From contig OX457071.1 in NCBI GenBank assembly GCA_949752795.1, forward strand, positions 26,954,800 through 27,018,799: 64,000 bases of DNA. The letters are read 5' to 3'. Each line of letters starts with the position of its first letter. The stretch's first letter is position 1. Of this stretch, positions 50,449 to 61,959 are shown piece by piece. This DNA is from Hyperoodon ampullatus (lineage: Eukaryota; Chordata; Mammalia; Artiodactyla; Ziphiidae). Position numbers and translations under genes: made by a program. The notes under the pieces are model-generated. The model was not told the origin of the DNA and ran no database searches. It saw only the letters and a list, made by a program, of their open reading frames with translations.

Positions 50449-50800
50449 AGAACCTAGGGGTAAAACGGGAATAAAGACACAGACCTACTTGAGAATGGAC
50501 TTGAGGATATGGGGAGGGTGAAGGGTAAGCTGTGACAAAGCGAAAGAGAGGCATGGACATATATACACTACCAAACGTAAGGTAGATAGATAGTGGGAAG
50601 CAGCCGCAGAGTACAGGGAGATCAGCTCGGTGCTTTGTGACCACCTGGAGGGGTGGGATGGGGAGGGTGGGAGGGAGGGAGACGCAATAGGGAAGGGATG
50701 TGGGAACAGATGTGTATGTATGACTGATTCACTTTGTTATAAAGCAGAAACTAATAAAAAAAATAAAAAATAAATAAATAAATAAATAAATAAATAAAAA
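50449..50800 (+). other. L1 3' UTR and A-rich tail
   Basis: Contains a G-rich tract ('ggaggggtgggatggggagg' and following, 50,647-50,682) able in principle to form a G-quadruplex, as in many L1s. The tail starts at about 50,752 and becomes (AAAT)n at 50,768-50,798. No 3' transduction: the TSD follows directly. Confidence 0.85.
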
Positions 50801-50817
50801 AGAAGAGGGACTTTTTC
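50801..50817 (+). repeat. TSD, 3' copy, of the young L1
   Basis: Exact repeat of 44,852-44,868. Confidence 0.95.
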
Positions 50818-50880
50818 AATATGTGTCTAGAACAGCCACTCAACAAATATCTGAATGAATCAATGAATTAATTTACATAG
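50818..50880 (+). mobile_element. L2 LINE, right part (3' terminus)
   Basis: Continues the L2 broken at 44,868. Confidence 0.7.
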
Positions 50881-51169
50881 GATCTAAGTTCCCATTCCAA
50901 TTCTACATTTCTTTGAATCTTGCCTCAATGAGTTATGTAACTAGAAAGATTAAACATGAAAGAGTTAATCTCTCCCACTGTAAGTGAGTGACTTTGGAAA
51001 TTAACCTCTCCAAGCCTCTATCTATTATTCCTCTGTAAAATGAGGATCCTACTAGGTTGCAAGCACTGCGTAAATTATTATTCCCTATCTTTCTCATGAT
51101 GAGCCAAGCCACTGACTCCTTAACTAGTTTGTATATTTGTTCCAACGCATTCTTCACGCTGTAGCCAGG

Positions 51170-51540
51170 GTTATCATAAGAAAAAGTAGATCATGTTATA
51201 TCAGTACTTGAAAGCCTTCAACAGTTTCCTGTCATTCCTTGAGATACTCTGCTAGGTCCTGTGTGATCTGGCCTCTTTCCACATCCCCAGTCTTCTTTGT
51301 GGAACTCTTCCAGATACCTCACTGGCTCTCACATCCTCCAAGAACTGTTCTCTGTCCAGAGAACCCGTTCTCTCCTCTTTCTCTAGCTCTTTCCACTCAT
51401 CATTCACATTGCAGCACTTTCTCAGAGCAAGTCAGGGCCCCAGGTCTCCTAGGCGTCCTTTTCTATTGTTAATAGCACTTATCACATCTTTTCATTATAT
51501 GTATATTTCTATTTATTTAGGTTATATACACCATATGATT
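51170..51540 (+). mobile_element. L2 LINE, left part
   Basis: 'gaaagccttcaacagtttcc', 'tgtgatctggcctctttcca' and 'ttgttaatagcacttatcac' in L2 sense order. Continues at 51,888 after a SINE. Confidence 0.7.
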
Positions 51541-51887
51541 TTTTTAAAATTTATTTATTTATTTTTGGCTGCGTTGGGTCTTCGTTGCTGCGCGCAGGCT
51601 TCCCCTAGTTGCAGCGAGAGGAGCTGCTGCTCGTTGCGGTGCGCAGGCCTCTCACTGCGGTGTCCTCTCCTGTTGAGGAGAACAGGCTCTAGGTGCGCGG
51701 GCTTCAGCAGCTGTGGCACGCGGGCTCAGCAGCTGTGATCCGCGGGCTCTAGAGAGCAGGCTCAGTAGCTATGGTGCACGGACCTAGTTGCTCCGCGGCA
51801 TGTGGGATTCTCCCAGACCAGGGCTCGAACCCGTGTCCCCCGCATTAGCAGGCGGATTCTTAACCACTGCGCCACCAGGGAAGGCCC
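51541..51887 (-). mobile_element. CHR-2-like SINE inside an L2
   Basis: TSD tacaccatatgatt at 51,527-51,540 and 51,888-51,901. Long form with repeated 'gcagctgtgg' units; head 'ccaccagggaaggccc'. Confidence 0.95.
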
Positions 51888-52080
51888 TACACCATATGAT
51901 TAATATCTGTCTCACCCTTGCTATGAGATTGAGGACAATGTTGTTTTACTCACCATCGTATCCTAATACTATCACAGTACCAGGCACATTCTAGGCTCAA
52001 TACATAGTTATAGAATAAAGGAATGAATGAATAAATGAATCCCTATCCTACGTCCTGGCACATAGTAAGCCCTCATAAAG
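51888..52080 (+). mobile_element. L2 LINE, right part
   Basis: 'aggacaatgttgttttactc', 'cagtaccaggcacattctag' and 'aataaaggaatgaatgaata' finish the L2 3' end. Confidence 0.7.
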
Positions 52081-53479
52081 GAGACTTTTATTGTTATGAT
52101 GGACATATGTAATGGTGGTAGTTCTCTTAGCATTAACCAGAAAGATCAGGTGAAGGAGGTCGTACAACCACATCTTTGGAATTGTCTATGTCTCATACAC
52201 CCCTGTTGCAGGCAGAGGACTGGACTGGGACTTCCCACACACTCACTGTGACCCCTGGTGCTCACACCTCTGGTTTGACAGCCTGATTCTCACTTCCTCT
52301 GTCTCTGACCCTGCCGCGGCCATCTAACTCAGCCTGCCTTAGGTTTCTTACTGCTTTCCCTTCCTGTTTGCTTACTCAGTGTTATACCACATCCTGATTT
52401 CTATGTTTGCACCTCAGCCTGGTAAACCTAAAAATGACTTTTCTCTGATGACCTGCTGGCTTTCTAAGGTTTAAAATGCTGCTCTAAACTGTGACTAAAT
52501 GAGGTCACTACAGCTCCCTGACATGAATAATGTAATGAAATGAAGTCATAGAAATGAAATACAATAGTCTCTTTTTGTAAAAATAGAATAGTAGGAATGC
52601 TTCCTGATGTCTAACACGTTTACTCAATCCTGATATCACATCAACATGTTTCATAAAAGTATTTTATTCATACCTCTTATTTAGTGCATTAACAACAAAA
52701 CTTACTGGGTTATTTCCCCACCCCCATTATGTTTGTGTTTAAACTTTATTGTCCCCCATCCACCTTACTAAATGTCCCCTTTTTTAGATTAAACACTTTT
52801 TTCAAGGTCGTGTTATATTTTATCCTGGCTTCTCAGACATTAACATTGTCACTTAGTTTAGTATAATCTGAAAACTCGATGAGCAAATTCTCAATTATAT
52901 TTTCTGTCAGATTTATTCATTGAAATTACCGTGAGTTAGATCAGTATGTCTGTTTAAAGTTTTGAAAATATCAGTTATGTGAAATATTTCAAATGTTTGA
53001 AAATGGGATTGAACGATCTTTCAGTAATATTAAGACATTCCTTCTCTAAAAATATATCTGAGTTTGCATCCCATCAGAGACTTAAATCCAGACTAGATGA
53101 AACATAAGAAATGTTGTTTAAGGAATATTCTTTTATCACCTGTAAGATTAGGTTAACTGACACATGATGTGCTTTTTATTTTCTTACATCATGATTTTAT
53201 GATCCTTTATTTACAGGATCTATAGGATTTTCAGTATGAATACAATTCATTTGTTTGTGCCCAAGTTATTTTCCTGTTTAGTACATAGCAGTTTCCATCC
53301 TAATGTAGCCTCCTGATTTAACTTTCTTTTTAAATATTATTTTAAAATCTTAACTGTATGAAGGAAAATAGATGTAATATTTTAATGCTGGCTATGTACA
53401 GATCCCGCTTGAAATTTATATGGAAAGCACAAGAAAATAGCTTCTTTCACTTCAGAATGGTTATGTCTTTAATAAGAAA
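52081..53479. other. Unassigned sequence
   Basis: No gene or clear repeat. Confidence 0.35.
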
Positions 53480-53830
53480 ACAAGAAGTCAAATGGCATCT
53501 TGGGATGTTGTGTCTTGAAAACAGTCTGTGTTTTCATGCAAGGAGTCATCTGCTGAGGCACACAGGCAGCTGCAGACCCGTCCCACGGCTGAGAAGAGAC
53601 TTCCCGAGAATCCTGATGAGGCTGCTGCCTGCAATCCGTGGGGTAATGGCTGACCTCTGACCCTGTCTGACAGCCAGCACTCTTGTCATTCTGCTGTGCA
53701 ACAAGTCAATGAGGCTATAATTACGTTGCAGACAACGGGCTGCAATTATACATTCAAGTCCCAGAGTCTGGAAGGAGGGAGAAGATTGTGGCTGGAAGGG
53801 GATGAGGAGAAGTCAAAAAGTCACAAGACA
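53480..53830. promoter_or_regulatory. Repeat-free island, possible conserved non-coding element
   Basis: Balanced composition, no repeat wording. A core at about 53,700-53,765 has paired homeodomain-type sites ('ctataattacg', 'ctgcaattatac') separated by 'ttgcagacaacgg'. An open frame at 53,358-53,660 (100 codons) crosses into it but has no recognised domain. Regulatory role is only inferred from texture. Confidence 0.3.
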
Positions 53831-54126
53831 AACCACTTTTTGATACTTTTTCTCTAAAAAAGCATGACTGTAATGTGTGCTCCCCGAAGAGGAGGATCAA
53901 ACCGCATGGAAGAGCAGCCATTCTCTGATTCAAAACACCATGAAAACATGACTTTTAGCAGATGGATACACCGCAGTTTATATGACCATCTAATAAATAA
54001 AAAGGACAACTATGATTCCCAGAAGTTCCTTTGTAAATGCTGTTTACTGATTCTAATTCATTTGAATTAAACAAACAAAAATAAATTAATAAGAAGAAGG
54101 GACCAGACTGGGACTGGGAGAGATGT
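53831..54126. other. Unassigned sequence
   Basis: Nothing recognised; a 68-codon frame at 53,864-54,070 has no signature. Confidence 0.35.
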
Positions 54127-54926
54127 GGCACATAGTCATATTTTTCTTTTTTTTTTTAATTTAATTAATTTATTTATTTTTGGCTGCATTGGGTCTTTGT
54201 TGCTGCACGTGGGCTTTCTCTAGTTGCGGCGAGCAGGGGCTACTCTTCATTGTGTGCACGGACTTCTCATTGTGGTGGCTTCTCTTGTTGCGGAGCACAG
54301 GCTCTAGATGTGCAGGATTCAGTAGTTGTGGCACGTGGGCTCAGTAGTTGTGGCTCGCGGGCTCAGTAGTTGTGGCTCGCAGTCTCTAGAGCACAGGCTC
54401 AGTAGTTGTGGCTCATGGGCTTAGTTGCTCTGCGGCATGTGGGATCTTCCTGGACCAGGGCTTGAACCCGTGTACCCTGCATTGGCAGGTGGATTCTTAA
54501 CTACTGCGCCACCAAGGAAGTCCATATTTTTTTTTTAATGATTTTTTAAATTGAAGTATAGTTAATTTACAATGTTGTGTTAGTTTCAAGTGTACAGCAA
54601 AGTGACTCAGATAGATAGATAGGTAGATAAATAGATAGGATATTCTCTTTCAGATTCTTTTCCATTATAGGTATTACAAGATACTGAGTATAGTTCCCTG
54701 TGCTATACAGTATGTCCTTGTTGTTTACGTATTTTATCTATGGTAGTGTTTATATGTTAATCCCAAACTACTAATTTATCTCCCCCCATCCCCTTTGGTA
54801 CCCACAAGTTTGTTTTCTATGTCTGTGAGTCTGTTTCTGTTTTGTAAATAAGTTCATTTGTATCATTTTTTAGATTCCACATATAAAATGATATCGTATG
54901 ATATATGGCACACAGCCATATTTTTC
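54127..54926 (-). mobile_element. L1 3'-end insertion with a SINE in its tail
   Basis: Flanking 20-bp copies ggcacatagtcatatttttc (54,127-54,146) and ggcacacagccatatttttc (54,907-54,926) differ at two positions. Inside, 54,530-54,906 is antisense L1 3' UTR ('agtatagttaatttacaatg', 'ctgtgctatacagtatgtcc'), including a (GATA)n run at 54,609-54,637. Confidence 0.8.
54147..54522 (-). mobile_element. CHR-2-like SINE
   Basis: Long form with three 'agtagttgtggc' units; inserted at the poly(A) end of the small L1. The right border 'ggaagtccatattttt' and left 'catatttttc' share about 8-9 bp. Confidence 0.9.
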
Positions 54927-55259
54927 CATATGTTTTTTACCAGATTGACTACTTTGTTTTCTCTACTAAATTTTTATAAAGTCTAGGAACATTTTATTAG
55001 AGCAAGCCACAGTTATTCTGGGCAAATATTTGTAAAGTCCTATTTTCAAATATGCAAAATATTTTGCACCAGCAAATTAAGTAGGTTGAACAGCATAGAA
55101 ATACCAATAGAAGTAAGTCTGCCCTGGCTGCCTTTGAGACTATCTGTAACACCTGGCATCTTCAGCCCTTTGTATCCAAAGTTATAGACTTACCACATAA
55201 GTTAGAGTTCTCTTAGGAAGGAGATAATTTGTATTTGTTGATCAAAATTCTGACATTTG

Positions 55260-55600
55260 CTGTTTTGTGTCTGCTTGAATGCCTCTACGGCTAAATATCC
55301 ACCTCCTAATGGGGCAGCCCATGCCGTCTTGAAATGGCACTATCAAAAATGTCTTCCTCCTGTTAAAACAAAAAACTGTTTTTGTTATCATCCATAGGCC
55401 CAAACCCTCTCCTTAGTATACCAGTATCTGGCCACATTCCACTTGGAAGATCTCTTAATATTTAAAGATAGCTATAATGCTATTCTCCCCCACCAAAACA
55501 TTCCTCATTTATTTTCTCTATGACAGGATTTCAGCCCTTTTAGCAATTTCATATGCACACATATCCATATACTTTATAGCACCTAGAACTAAAAATTCCA
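55260..55600 (+). mobile_element. Possible CR1/L3 LINE fragment
   Basis: 'gatagctataatgctattct' and 'cctcatttattttctctatg' resemble the mammalian L3/CR1 3' region. Weak. Confidence 0.35.
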
Positions 55601-55671
55601 GAGGTGTTCAGTGCAATCAGTGGAAAACAGTCTGGCACTGCCCCCTTCACTGTTCTATAAATACTGTTGGG

Positions 55672-56001
55672 GTTTTTTTGGTTTGGTTTTGTTTTTTAAT
55701 TTATTTTTGGCTGCGTTGGGTCTTCGTTGCTGCGCGCGGGCTTTCTCTAGTTGTGGTGAGCGGGGGCTACTCTTCGTTGCGTTGCATGGGCTTCTCATGG
55801 TGGTGGCTTCTCTTGTTGCAGAGCATGGGCTCTAGGCACACGGGCTTCAGTAGTTGTGGCACATGGGCTCAGTAATTGTGGCTCTTGTGGCGCTCAGGCT
55901 TAGTTGCTCCATGGCATGTGGGATCTTCCCAAACCAGGGATCGAACCCGTGTCCCCTGCACTGGCAGGCGGATTCTTAACCACTGCGCCACCAGGGAAGT
56001 C
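55672..56001 (-). mobile_element. CHR-2-like SINE
   Basis: 'aatttatttttggctgcgtt' near its tail and 'gcgccaccagggaagtcccc' at its head. The tail is G-interrupted T; no clean TSD was found. Confidence 0.9.
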
Positions 56002-56104
56002 CCCCTAATAATACCCTTGTGATCACAGAAGTTCTCTGAGCTCCCACATCAAAGCGTTGCCTCTCTTGGAACTGACTATAAACCAAAACCCCAAAGTCTT
56101 TTTC

Positions 56105-56830
56105 ACACATGCTCCAGTGTGTGTGTGGTTTTTTTTCTACACCATCAAGCCATTAGCTCTGACCAAGTCATTAATTCTGACACTATCTACCTGGAGATAG
56201 CCTCAGGTCTCACAGGGTAAGGACTCAGTCCTACAAGACTGCCCCCACTTCTGGCTTCTGACTGGCTGTAAATCAGAGGTTCCCACAACCCCCTCTTCAG
56301 CTTGAATTAATTACTAAAGTGATTCATAGAACTCAGAAAGAACACTACTTACTAGATTACCAGTTTATTGGATATCACTCCAGAACAGCCAGATGGAAAA
56401 TATGCATAAGGCAAGGTATGTAAGAAGGGGGGCTATGTCTCCATGCCCTCTCCCAGCAGTCCACTCTCCGAGAATCTCTGCATGTTCACCGGTTGGAAGC
56501 TCTATGGACTCCATTCTTTTGAGGTTTTATGAAGGTATCATTACATAGGCATGATTGATTAAATCACTGGCCATTTGCAATTGATTCAACCTCCAACCTC
56601 TCTCCCTCCCAGGAATTCAGAATAGGATTGAAAGTTCTAACCCTCTAATCACTTGCTTGGTTCTCCTGGCAACCATCTCGCCCCTCTGTGGGTTACCTAG
56701 GAGCTTACCAGAGTTACCTCGTTAACATAACAAAAGACACCTTGATTGCTCTCACTGCTTAAGAAATTCCAAGGGTTTTAGGAGCTCTGTGCCAGGGACA
56801 AAAAACAAATATATATTTTCATTATGAATC
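56105..56830 (-). mobile_element. Solo LTR, ERVL/MaLR-like family A, reverse copy
   Basis: The reverse complement carries 'ctggcacagagctcctaaaa', 'gagggggttgtgggaacctc' and 'gggggcagtcttgtaggact', in the same order as 15,610-16,475. Confidence 0.65.
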
Positions 56831-57185
56831 AGAGTCTCACATATGCTAAGCCACATACATTGTTTCTCTCAGGTTCATACTTTGCTTTCTTGGACCCAAG
56901 AGCCAGTAGTTCTTACATTTATATTTGTTAAAATGTATCTTGTTCATTTCAACTTCATAATACCAATTTTCAATATCATTCTAGATCCTGATTCTGTCAT
57001 TCAAAGCCTAAGTGCCCAATAAAATGTTATTAATGGAATAAATCAAGCAAAACTATAAGAAATAAAAATAAATGATTTATAGTTTAATATCAATAAAATG
57101 ATATGATATTATAATCACTGGGGTATGCCCTCCACATTTCATTCAAGGAGAATAATTCAACTGAACTAAACTAGGCTCTTCCACT
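56831..57185. other. Unassigned AT-rich sequence
   Basis: Nothing recognised. Confidence 0.35.
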
Positions 57186-57189
57186 AATA

Positions 57190-57445
57190 TTATGTTAATC
57201 TAGTAGTAAGGAGTAAGGTCTTGGAGTCAAACAACTTATGTTCATGTATTGACATCGCTTTTTGCTTGTTGAGTAACTTTGGAAAAGTTTACTTACTCCC
57301 TAACCTGCAGTTTCCTCGTCTGTAAAATCAGAATATATCTCTTGTAGGTTACATTAAATATCACATTAAATATTAAATGAGATAACAGATATATTTAGTA
57401 CAATGCCTGGCACATAGTAAGTGCTCAATAAATGATAGCTACAAG
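57190..57445 (+). mobile_element. MIR SINE
   Basis: 'cagtttcctcgtctgtaaaa' and 'aatgcctggcacatagtaag' then 'tgctcaataaatg'. Confidence 0.88.
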
Positions 57446-58185
57446 ATAATTATTACTTGAACAATTTTGAATAAAATTATTCAACTCTTTTCAAATCTAT
57501 TTGTTTTAAATCTAGTCCATATTTTCCAATCTCTTTCACTAAAATCTCATAAGAAAACTTATCAAATGCTTTGCAAAGGCCTCTAAATGTTTGTCATCTA
57601 CCTATTATATACTCTTGACTATTCAATAAGGTAAGCCCATGAAAGAGGGACATGAGTTTAGTTGGATGTGACTTCTTCCAAATGTCTTAGGAAATTCATG
57701 TGATATCCTAGTAGTTATTCCTTAAATATTCATAGTCTTTTAAATATCCAGTCAAGATTTTGCCTAGAATGAATGTCAAATTCATATCTTTGAAATAAGT
57801 AAACTTTGAAGTTTAAGTTAGGTCAGACATTTTTCTAAATATTTACTCTCACTTATTTTTCTTTAACCAAGAAAACTTACTTATAATGACAGAAAGCAGG
57901 AAAGGAAGAGTACTGCAAAATTCTCTAATCATACATTATTCAACTTTCACAAAATTATTTTTCAACCAGATTTCTTCTAGAAACCAGAGTAAGTGCCCAT
58001 TATGTATGAATATGCCAACTAGCAGAATTAATTTATAGATTGGTTTCAGAGCAATAAATTCATCCCTAGAGGAACAAATTCCAAGACTGAAGGATATTTA
58101 ATGTTATACACTCAGGTAAACGTAGAAATATGTATACTAGTCATCACAAATAAACATCAAAAATTCTGAGGAAATGTTATTGTCA
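57446..58185. other. Unassigned AT-rich sequence
   Basis: Nothing recognised. Confidence 0.35.
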
Positions 58186-58189
58186 TGTA

Positions 58190-58315
58190 CCGGGGAAGGC
58201 ATTGAGTCAGAAGATCTGGGTTTAGCCACTAACTTTCAATTAATGTTATTTCATCATGAAGCCTTGTATTTCTCATGTACAAAATGAAATGAAATGTTTG
58301 AATAAGATGGAATTG
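58190..58315 (+). mobile_element. MIR SINE, degenerate
   Basis: 'gagtcagaagatctgggttt' followed by a weak MIR core. Confidence 0.5.
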
Positions 58316-59265
58316 AAACAAATATTAATATTCATGACAAAATGAATAATTATTATGTAATTCCAGAAGTTCTTCCAGCTCCAGAATTTTTTCTTTGATT
58401 TTGTGGTTTTCATGAAAAAAATGACTCAGAACTCATTAGACACAAGTTAGCAGACAACTTTCATCTTGTCTAACATTGATATATCGATGTTAATGCCTAC
58501 TTAGCAAACATATCAATGGATAAAGATAGATGATTACAATAACTGTTTGAGAGCAGAGAAAAAGTGAAAAAAAATTGATTTCTTAATTTCAAAGTGTCCC
58601 TACATTAATCTCCATTGCTCTTCTCCAGGAATTCTTTATATTTCAAATAGTAAAATTCAATACTATCCCCTCTTCCCTTGACCTTGTCTACTTCCCTCCC
58701 CTTCCCTATGGCCACCATTTCCACCCCTAGGTGCAGAAAAATCACTGTTTGTGGAAAACAGTTCAGTATGATTCAATGAAGATCAGGATCAAAGGAAAAA
58801 TGGATGAACTGTCATGACCGTGATTTATTCAACTAAAAAGGAAAGGGCAGGGGGCATTCTGGTTGTTACTGACTGAATCCTCTATGAAAGATAATGGCCT
58901 CTTACTCTGGGAGAAAGAAAATCTCATCCATTCAGTTCATCTGACCTATAACAAACTCCAAATAAGGTATCTATGAAAACTTGCAAGGTGGGAAAAGGCC
59001 ATGAACATTACAGTAGCCTAGAGGGTTCTTTGTTTTTCAGAGCCCTTATAAATGTCTGGATTGAAAGTTAAATGAGAACACAAGCTTCCCCTCATGTGTG
59101 ATTTAATGACATAAACACTTTAGAGCTACGCTGGCAGAAGACAATTGTACAGTCTACAAATGTAAAGAAACAAGTAAAAAAATATGAAAACAATCCATTG
59201 GTATCAAGAATAATTGGGCAAATCACAAAATGGGTGGTGCAGATATACCAAATTTTCATTTAAGC
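58316..59265. other. Unassigned repeat-poor sequence
   Basis: About 0.95 kb without recognisable repeat or gene. A 20-bp near-palindrome lies at 58,472-58,491. Confidence 0.35.
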
Positions 59266-59269
59266 CGCC

Positions 59270-59400
59270 CTTGTTCATTTAATTAAGCACAGCTCGGGGG
59301 AGCACTTACTCTATATTCTGCACTGTGCTATGACCTATAAATAATTGGTAAGATAAGGGCCCTGCCCTTCAAAGCATACAACCAAAGAGCTTAGTGTCTC
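59270..59400 (-). mobile_element. L2-like fragment
   Basis: 'gcactgtgctatgacctata' and 'aagggccctgcccttcaaag' resemble antisense L2 3' sequence. Confidence 0.5.
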
Positions 59401-60147
59401 CTACGGAATACCACTGGCAAAGCTGGCATTTACACATTACTATAAATTCGAAAAAGGCTGTTGACTTAGGCAAAGCTTTTTTGGTGGCAAGAAACAGATT
59501 CGCATAGTAAGTTAAGAAAAAGAGTGGAACATACTCTAAAGACTCAGTGTAACCTCTGAGACAGAGCAGTGGCAGCAACACGGCCAGGGCTGGCCAAGAG
59601 CTAGAGCCAGAACCGGGAAGCTTTTAGGAACAACGGCTGTTGTCCAGAATTGAAAATCCAGCTATCTTTTCCCCATTGTCTCTAGTTATCCTGCTTCGTG
59701 CTGAAGATCAGTTCTCTCTGCTTATCTCTCAGTTCATGTTGTCGCAGAGTAATCGCCCTATGGCTGCCTTAGCTTCAGCCCCAGAACACTAAGTTTGCAT
59801 GTCCCTCAATGTCTGGCACGCACACTTGGCCCAAATTGCTGTGTCCCAACTCCAAAATCAGGGGGGAGAGAGTATAACTGGCCCAGCTGAGCACGTGTTT
59901 CCCTATAATCCAGTCATCTGTAGTGAGGGATAGAGTCACATATTTTTAAAATCTGTCTTCAGGGGCACTCCCCTGTGTGGATGACAGTTCTCCTGGAGGA
60001 AATAAGAACTGGACAGGCACCAGAACTTGTCTGAGTATCATGTCCAGTCTACAACTTCTAGCAGATATCTTCTTTGATAACTGTTATTATATATGTAGTA
60101 GTATGCAGACTCAAGGTAGGCTACACAGAGTAAATCTAAGGTATAAA
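59401..60147. other. Unassigned sequence
   Basis: No gene or clear repeat. Confidence 0.35.
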
Positions 60148-60355
60148 TTTTTTTTTTTTTTTTGCGGTACGCGGGCCTCTCACTGCTGTGGCCTCTCCCG
60201 TTGCGGAGCACAGGCTCCGGACGCGCAGGCTCAGCGGCCATGGCTCACGGGCCCAGCCACTCCGCGGCATGTGGGATCTTCCCGGACCGGGGCATCAACC
60301 CGTGTCCCCTGCATCGGCAGGCGGACTCTCAACTACTGTGCCACCAGGGAAGCCC
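60148..60355 (-). mobile_element. CHR-type SINE
   Basis: T-run at 60,147-60,163, then 'gcggtacgcgggcctctcac'; head 'ccaccagggaagcccc'. Little diverged from the other short-form copies. Confidence 0.95.
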
Positions 60356-60379
60356 CAAGCTCCTTTCTTGATCTTTCCC

Positions 60380-61020
60380 ATGAACACCTAAGTGAAAACC
60401 ACAGGGAGGGGGTGAGGGAGGAGGTCAAAACGGCAATGCTAATGATATTACAAGGATATTACAATGTGGCCAAGGTTACTAGAGGGTAACTTGAGACCCC
60501 CTCTGCGCATGTGTTGGGCTGGGAAATCTCCTTGACCACAAAAATGACGGAATTTCGGGGTGGGGCGGGGAGGGGGGTGCTTTGTCTTTCACCCAATCAG
60601 GGCTCATAGTCCAACAGTAGTTTATCTCCAAGTCCCGTGAAACAGGTTGCAGCAGGTCAACCCAAAGCCTGTCTATCGCCTACCTCAAAGCGCATGCTCC
60701 ATAGTTTTCATGGTCAAGAGTTTCTTGCTCAGATGCTACAAAGTTTCTGTTTCACATGCCATTCGTCAGATGCTACAAAGTTTCTGTTTTCGATGCCATT
60801 CCTCCATGCCTCATGACCTCATTACGTGCAAAACAAGGAGGTGGCTTTGCCTTCTGCCTAATACTTATGCAGGAGGAGACTGTCCTTGGGCCCAGACCTA
60901 TCTTTCCTGCCTAAGAGGTATTTCTTCCCTGTTTTACTTATTACACCATAGTATTATGATTCAAATTATCAGCCTTTTCAGATATTGGAACTGTATTTAA
61001 ACCTGTTCTGGGTTACAGCC
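60380..61020 (+). other. LTR-like or promoter-like segment
   Basis: Contains a GC-box run ('gggtggggcggggagggggg', about 60,559-60,578), a CCAAT box (60,593-60,597) and a 37-bp tandem pair (60,729-60,803). The mix of a GC box, CCAAT and internal tandem repeat is typical of ERV LTRs, but I do not recognise the family and find no adjacent retroviral gene. A 117-codon frame at 60,647-61,000 has no signature. Confidence 0.4.
60729..60803 (+). repeat. 37-bp tandem repeat, two units
   Basis: Both units begin tcagatgctacaaagtttct (60,729 and 60,766) and share 'gccattc' near the end. Confidence 0.88.
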
Positions 61021-61955
61021 AGGCACTGGGGAAATTAAAAGCGTAAGCAACAGCAATAAAGACGGGGACTTGAGAATCCATATTTAAAAGCTGATTTAGA
61101 ACATCTAAATTAGATTTTCAAGTGTTAATCAGATTTCACATGTTAAAATAGTTGCTAACAAATAAAAATTGCTTTAATTTTAATATTTTATTCTCCAATA
61201 TATCATACCAACTGTAAAATTTTAGCAATAAAAATAAATAATTTGAGAATAGGTTTGTTGTGTAGGCATTGGAGTGAACAACTCACCTGTAAATTAATTA
61301 ATGAATAAGAGGCTAGTAACAACTTTCAACAGCAGTAACTAAGGAGACAGGCAGTTTTCGTTTTTGAACTAATCCATTCTAAGTTTAAAAACTGGTTATG
61401 GAAAATAGGAAGAGGAATACCAAGTTAAAGTAATCATTGAATATTTTAATTTTCTCATATAGCGAACAACATACATTTTGTATTTGCAATACTATTTACA
61501 GTCTGATTGTGTAGAATTGAGGGAAAAAAGCAAAGAATATAAATAACTAGAATGGAATTTTATTTTGTTCCATTCTTTTGTATGAAAAACACAGATTAAA
61601 TTAAGCTGACATCAGGATCATATTAAGAACCCATAGGAGAAGCAATAAATCACACACTATATTCCTTTTCTCCTCTGTCAGCAAAGGACAGTAAAATGAC
61701 AAGTATTGTTCAAAGGGCATAGAAACCCCAAAAGTGTCTTTTAAATAAAAGACATTAATTTCAAAATAAATAAATAAAAAACATTAAATTAAAATCAGTA
61801 GAGTTTTACTCTACAGTACACATTTATTTTTTCCAATACATTTATGAAAATATGGAAATAATACAGGAAAAATGGCTGAAAATGTATCCTTTAGTCTTAC
61901 TACTTCCTATTAATTATGATTAATTTTTTGGTGATACCTTTTCAATATGCTTCAT
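61021..61955. other. Unassigned AT-rich sequence
   Basis: Nothing recognised. Confidence 0.35.
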
Positions 61956-61959
61956 CTGT

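Larger units (their letters stand above)
44869..50800 (+). mobile_element. Young, near-intact LINE-1
   Basis: About 5.93 kb between perfect TSDs. Order: about 130 bp of non-L1-like DNA (44,869-44,999), 5' UTR from 'agggaagaggaagatggcag' (45,001-45,659), ORF1 (45,660-46,553), a 58-bp spacer, ORF2 (46,612-50,448, with one stop), a 3' UTR with a G-rich polypurine tract (about 50,648-50,695), then an (AAAT)n-rich A-tail. The intact TSD, nearly complete frames and preserved tail make this the youngest LINE in the window. Confidence 0.95.

Noticed and set aside
53358..53660. 100-codon frame as a host gene
   Set aside because: No recognised domain, and no splice or Kozak support; kept only as part of a possible non-coding element.
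60729..60803. CRISPR array
   Set aside because: Only two tandem 37-bp units without spacers, in a mammalian genome.
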